From assembly GCA_036554605.1 (NCBI GenBank), contig DATBMY010000006.1:1-7550 (forward strand): a DNA stretch of 7,550 bases. Direction: 5' to 3'. Below, piece after piece: positions 5,677 through 7,550 of the stretch; position 1 is the stretch's first letter; the number at the start of each line of letters is the position of its first letter. The DNA comes from DATBMY01 sp036554605. GTDB taxonomy: Bacteria > Acidobacteriota > Blastocatellia > UBA7656. The position numbers were made by a program, and so were the translations under genes. Below the pieces are notes generated by a model. That model was given only the letters and a program-made list of their open reading frames with translations. It did no database searches and was not told the DNA's origin.

Positions 5677-7221
5677 TTATCTGACGGGCAAAAAGGCTCT
5701 CTTGAAAATGTAATCTGCCACTTTGCGTCCCTGCGCTATTCCCTCGGTCTTGTCGAACGCCCAGTGGATGCCAAGATATATTCGGCTCTGCCCGTTCTCT
5801 TCTTCCGCCTGCGACAGCGTCGAGAAGGTGCGCGGGCGAAGCGGCCTGACGTTCCCCTGGTTGTCGACGGTCACCCCGTTCAATTCGTCCGACACGAAGG
5901 TGAAGGCGATATTGTCGGTCCCGTAGAATTTGCGAAGTGTCTGGAAGACCGCGCCTCCGAAAGTCGCGTGCCCTGAAGGATAGGCCGGGAAGGGCGGCGT
6001 GAAGTTCGGCCCCGTGAGATTGCTTGCGGGCGCGCCCAGCGGCGAGTAGGTCACGTCGCCGGCAGTATTTGGGTTACCGTCGCCCTGGCCGCTCGGGCCT
6101 GTCCCCGCATCCGACTCGCGGATGCCGGTGACCGGGCGCCAGACCTGGTAAAAGTACTTCGACTCCCAGGCCGCGGTGCCCGCGTCGGCCATCGCAGTAT
6201 TGATCAGGGCCAGAAGCCTTGCCAGCTCGAGCTCGCTCGACCCCATCTGGTTAGCGATATGCACCGCGATCTGGTTATAAAGCCGCGGCGGCGCGCACAG
6301 GCTCGGCGTTCCGTCGTATGCCCAGTAGATGCCCATCTCGGTCTGATCAGCCGTGCGCTCTGTAGGTGTGACCACCCCGTCGCCGCCAAGGCGTTGCACT
6401 TCGTCATAGGCGGCGGTGTACTCAGGGCTGTCCATCGCGGGCGGGGGTGGAGTGCGGAACTGGCTGGCCGACTTCAGGACGAAAGGCGCTACCTGATCCC
6501 AATGGGCGCCGAGCGCGAGCGGGATCAGGCTTATCGGGTCCTGGCGCCACTTGCCCGGATCGTCGCTGCATATGAAATCAACATTGACGACGGGCTCGGG
6601 ATGAGCCGAGCCGTCGTTGGCCCGCATAAGAAGGATCGCCTTGGCCGCTCGCCTTCCGAGCAGAATCCCCTCGGACTTTGCGAAGCCATCGGGGATCTGG
6701 TTGAGATCTTCGGCAAGCAGCTGGTCGAAGCTCGCCTTTTGCGAAGAGAAGACCGCGACCAGCGTATCGTGGGCCGCCTGCGCGATTGCCGCCTTTATAG
6801 AGGTGCCCGCCTTTGCGCGAGGAATTCCGGTGAAGCTGCGGTAGCCGCCGACTATCGCGTTGAGCGAATCGAAGATAGCTATATGGACTATGGCTATGGC
6901 CCGGCTCGCTCTGCCGGGGCCGAGTTGCTGGCCGAAGATGCGGTCTTCGCCCACGGCGACGGGCGTATGGTCGAGGCCGCTTGCGTTGATGGCGATCTCG
7001 TTCCAGCGACGGACACCCGTAGTAGTGCCCGACGAAAGACTCATCTGGGCCCTGAAAGAAAGGGCGGGCTCCGCCCGATCGGTATAAAGATTTCCTCGCC
7101 TGTTATCAAGATCGCCAGCGGGCTTTTGCGCTCCCGCGCGCGTTGCCCGTATGGCGCCACCCGATATCGCCAGAAAAATAAATAGCGTGCAAAGCAAAAC
7201 AGCGTATATACTCCTACGCAT
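5677..7221 (-). CDS. Exported vanadium-dependent haloperoxidase (PAP2/VHPO superfamily)
   Basis: This 514-residue precursor has a signal peptide (MRRSIY, hydrophobic core, cleavage near AGA at 31). All three vanadate-site motifs are intact: K-x6-RP in KYFYQVWRP (K355, R362), PSGH in FPAYPSGHATFGG (S416, G417, H418) and SR-x5-H-x3-D in SRIYLGIHWAFD (R480, H486, D490). In known enzymes the last His binds vanadium and the PSGH His is the acid-base residue; the enzyme uses H2O2 to oxidise halide to hypohalous acid. Trp at K355 minus 3 (W352) and Phe at H418 minus 7 (F411) match, from memory, W350 and F397 of Curvularia chloroperoxidase. The related acid phosphatases share the motifs, but the length and the second-half similarity favour a haloperoxidase. 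ATG at 7221 has AGGAG (7231-7235) 9 bases upstream. It is a single-gene unit ending at its own terminator. Halide preference and natural substrate are not known. Confidence 0.9.
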   Translation of the reverse strand: MRRSIYAVLLCTLFIFLAISGGAIRATRAGAQKPAGDLDNRRGNLYTDRAEPALSFRAQMSLSSGTTTGVRRWNEIAINASGLDHTPVAVGEDRIFGQQLGPGRASRAIAIVHIAIFDSLNAIVGGYRSFTGIPRAKAGTSIKAAIAQAAHDTLVAVFSSQKASFDQLLAEDLNQIPDGFAKSEGILLGRRAAKAILLMRANDGSAHPEPVVNVDFICSDDPGKWRQDPISLIPLALGAHWDQVAPFVLKSASQFRTPPPPAMDSPEYTAAYDEVQRLGGDGVVTPTERTADQTEMGIYWAYDGTPSLCAPPRLYNQIAVHIANQMGSSELELARLLALINTAMADAGTAAWESKYFYQVWRPVTGIRESDAGTGPSGQGDGNPNTAGDVTYSPLGAPASNLTGPNFTPPFPAYPSGHATFGGAVFQTLRKFYGTDNIAFTFVSDELNGVTVDNQGNVRPLRPRTFSTLSQAEEENGQSRIYLGIHWAFDKTEGIAQGRKVADYIFKRAFLPVR

Positions 7222-7334
7222 AATCTCAGTCTCCTTTCGTGCGTAAAATCACAATATTTTGAGGAACATGTTTGATTGGCTCCCACACGTAATGCTCAAG
7301 CGACAATAGATGCTGGCAACCAGAAGGGCCTCGC

Positions 7335-7362
7335 CTCCATAACGCAAGATTGCGTTGCGGAG
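7335..7362. other. Hairpin in the haloperoxidase upstream region
   Basis: AACGCA (7341-7346) pairs with TGCGTT (7351-7356) around a 4-base loop. After a 2x2 internal loop, CTCC (7335-7338) pairs with GGAG (7359-7362). There is no T-run on either side, so it is not a standard terminator. It would lie in the leader RNA if transcription starts at the far promoter. Confidence 0.4.
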
Positions 7363-7413
7363 CCATAGTGGCCGGCCGTACTAATAATCTGCTTCAGGCG
7401 CGCATACCGAGAG

Positions 7414-7435
7414 GGAAGGTTGCGCGCACTCTTCC
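7414..7435. promoter_or_regulatory. 22-bp interrupted palindrome, candidate operator
   Basis: The site is GGAAG, two bases, TGCGCGCA, two bases, CTTCC. The core and both arms are perfectly symmetrical about 7424.5; only the two 2-base spacers break the symmetry. Such a site suits a dimeric regulator, or an RNA hairpin if transcribed. It lies about 190 bases upstream of the haloperoxidase ATG. Confidence 0.35.
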
Positions 7436-7512
7436 GAACTGGTTTATCGCCGCCCTGAAATATACCACTACATGTACCTATCCTGTGTAGTAAAAAATCG
7501 TTGAAGGCGCGA

Positions 7513-7542
7513 ATTATAGCCATTGAGCGGATCTCCTGCCAG
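7513..7542 (-). promoter_or_regulatory. Possible distal promoter for the haloperoxidase gene
   Basis: On the minus strand, a perfect TATAAT (7513-7518) is preceded, after 18 bases, by CTGGCA (7537-7542; 4 of 6 matches to the -35 consensus). Transcription would begin near 7505 and give a leader of about 285 bases. No better promoter is visible nearer the start codon; a lone TATTGT at about 7250 lacks a -35 box. Confidence 0.4.
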
Positions 7543-7550
7543 TTATGCCC

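Larger units (their letters stand above)
7222..7550. other. 329-base stretch without a convincing gene; probable haloperoxidase leader
   Basis: No frame here codes for a recognisable protein. The longest open frame (7296-7523, minus) has mixed composition, no Shine-Dalgarno that I can identify and no known motif. The stretch has more AT-rich patches than its neighbours, as expected for a regulatory region. It contains a possible minus-strand promoter, an interrupted palindrome and a hairpin, listed separately. No tRNA or known riboswitch pattern was seen. Confidence 0.5.

Noticed and set aside
6259..7185. 308-codon open frame on the plus strand, antisense to the haloperoxidase gene
   Set aside because: The minus strand carries an intact enzyme with all vanadate motifs. 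The plus-strand product is Arg- and Ala-rich without domain features, as expected for a shadow frame.
7461..7497. Inverted repeat ACTACA / TGTGTAGT next to a run of A
   Set aside because: The A-run is on the wrong side for a terminator on either strand, and the stem is short and AT-rich.
7296..7523. 75-codon minus-strand frame upstream of the haloperoxidase gene
   Set aside because: There is no identifiable ribosome site, signal peptide or known motif. The frame overlaps the hairpin and palindrome that better explain the region.

Overview
This GC-rich, gene-dense window looks like chromosomal DNA of a soil- or sediment-type bacterium. The mix of genes suggests Acidobacteriota: a copper ascorbate-type monooxygenase, a thioredoxin-like [2Fe-2S] ferredoxin, a very large exported metalloprotease and a bacterial vanadium haloperoxidase. 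That assignment is inference, because there is no rRNA or marker gene here. I see no tRNA, CRISPR array, insertion sequence or phage gene.

Left half (1-3299, plus strand): a 5'-truncated copper type II monooxygenase-like gene is followed by a strong hairpin. Then come an exported VOC (glyoxalase/extradiol-fold) protein and, 15 bases later, an exported two-domain beta-rich protein of unknown function. A small ferredoxin gene closes the series. The VOC gene and the unknown gene have good Shine-Dalgarno sites and are almost certainly co-transcribed; the monooxygenase may be part of the same unit. The last codons of the ferredoxin gene are made of a GTCCGRW heptanucleotide repeat. This repeat also forms one arm of a long hairpin between the two convergent transcription units.

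Right half (3338-7221, minus strand): two exported proteins are encoded by two separate transcription units. Upstream is a vanadium-dependent haloperoxidase with a complete vanadate site. It ends at a classic rho-independent terminator (5586-5635). Downstream is a 692-residue zinc metalloprotease with a pre-peptidase C-terminal domain. It has its own well-formed promoter (-35 TTGATC, 17 bp, -10 TAAAAT) with a direct repeat just downstream. A 329-base stretch at the right end contains no convincing gene. It holds a possible minus-strand promoter, a 22-bp interrupted palindrome and a hairpin, consistent with a long leader for the haloperoxidase gene.

Working together: at least four of the six products carry export signals, and three are metal- or redox-dependent (copper, probable VOC metal, vanadate). 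The window therefore reads as a set of envelope or secreted oxidative and hydrolytic functions. No pathway can be assembled from the sequence alone. The most notable points are a VOC protein with apparent 2-His-1-Glu triads in both halves, a bacterial haloperoxidase whose pocket resembles fungal chloroperoxidase, and the heptanucleotide repeat that has become coding sequence.
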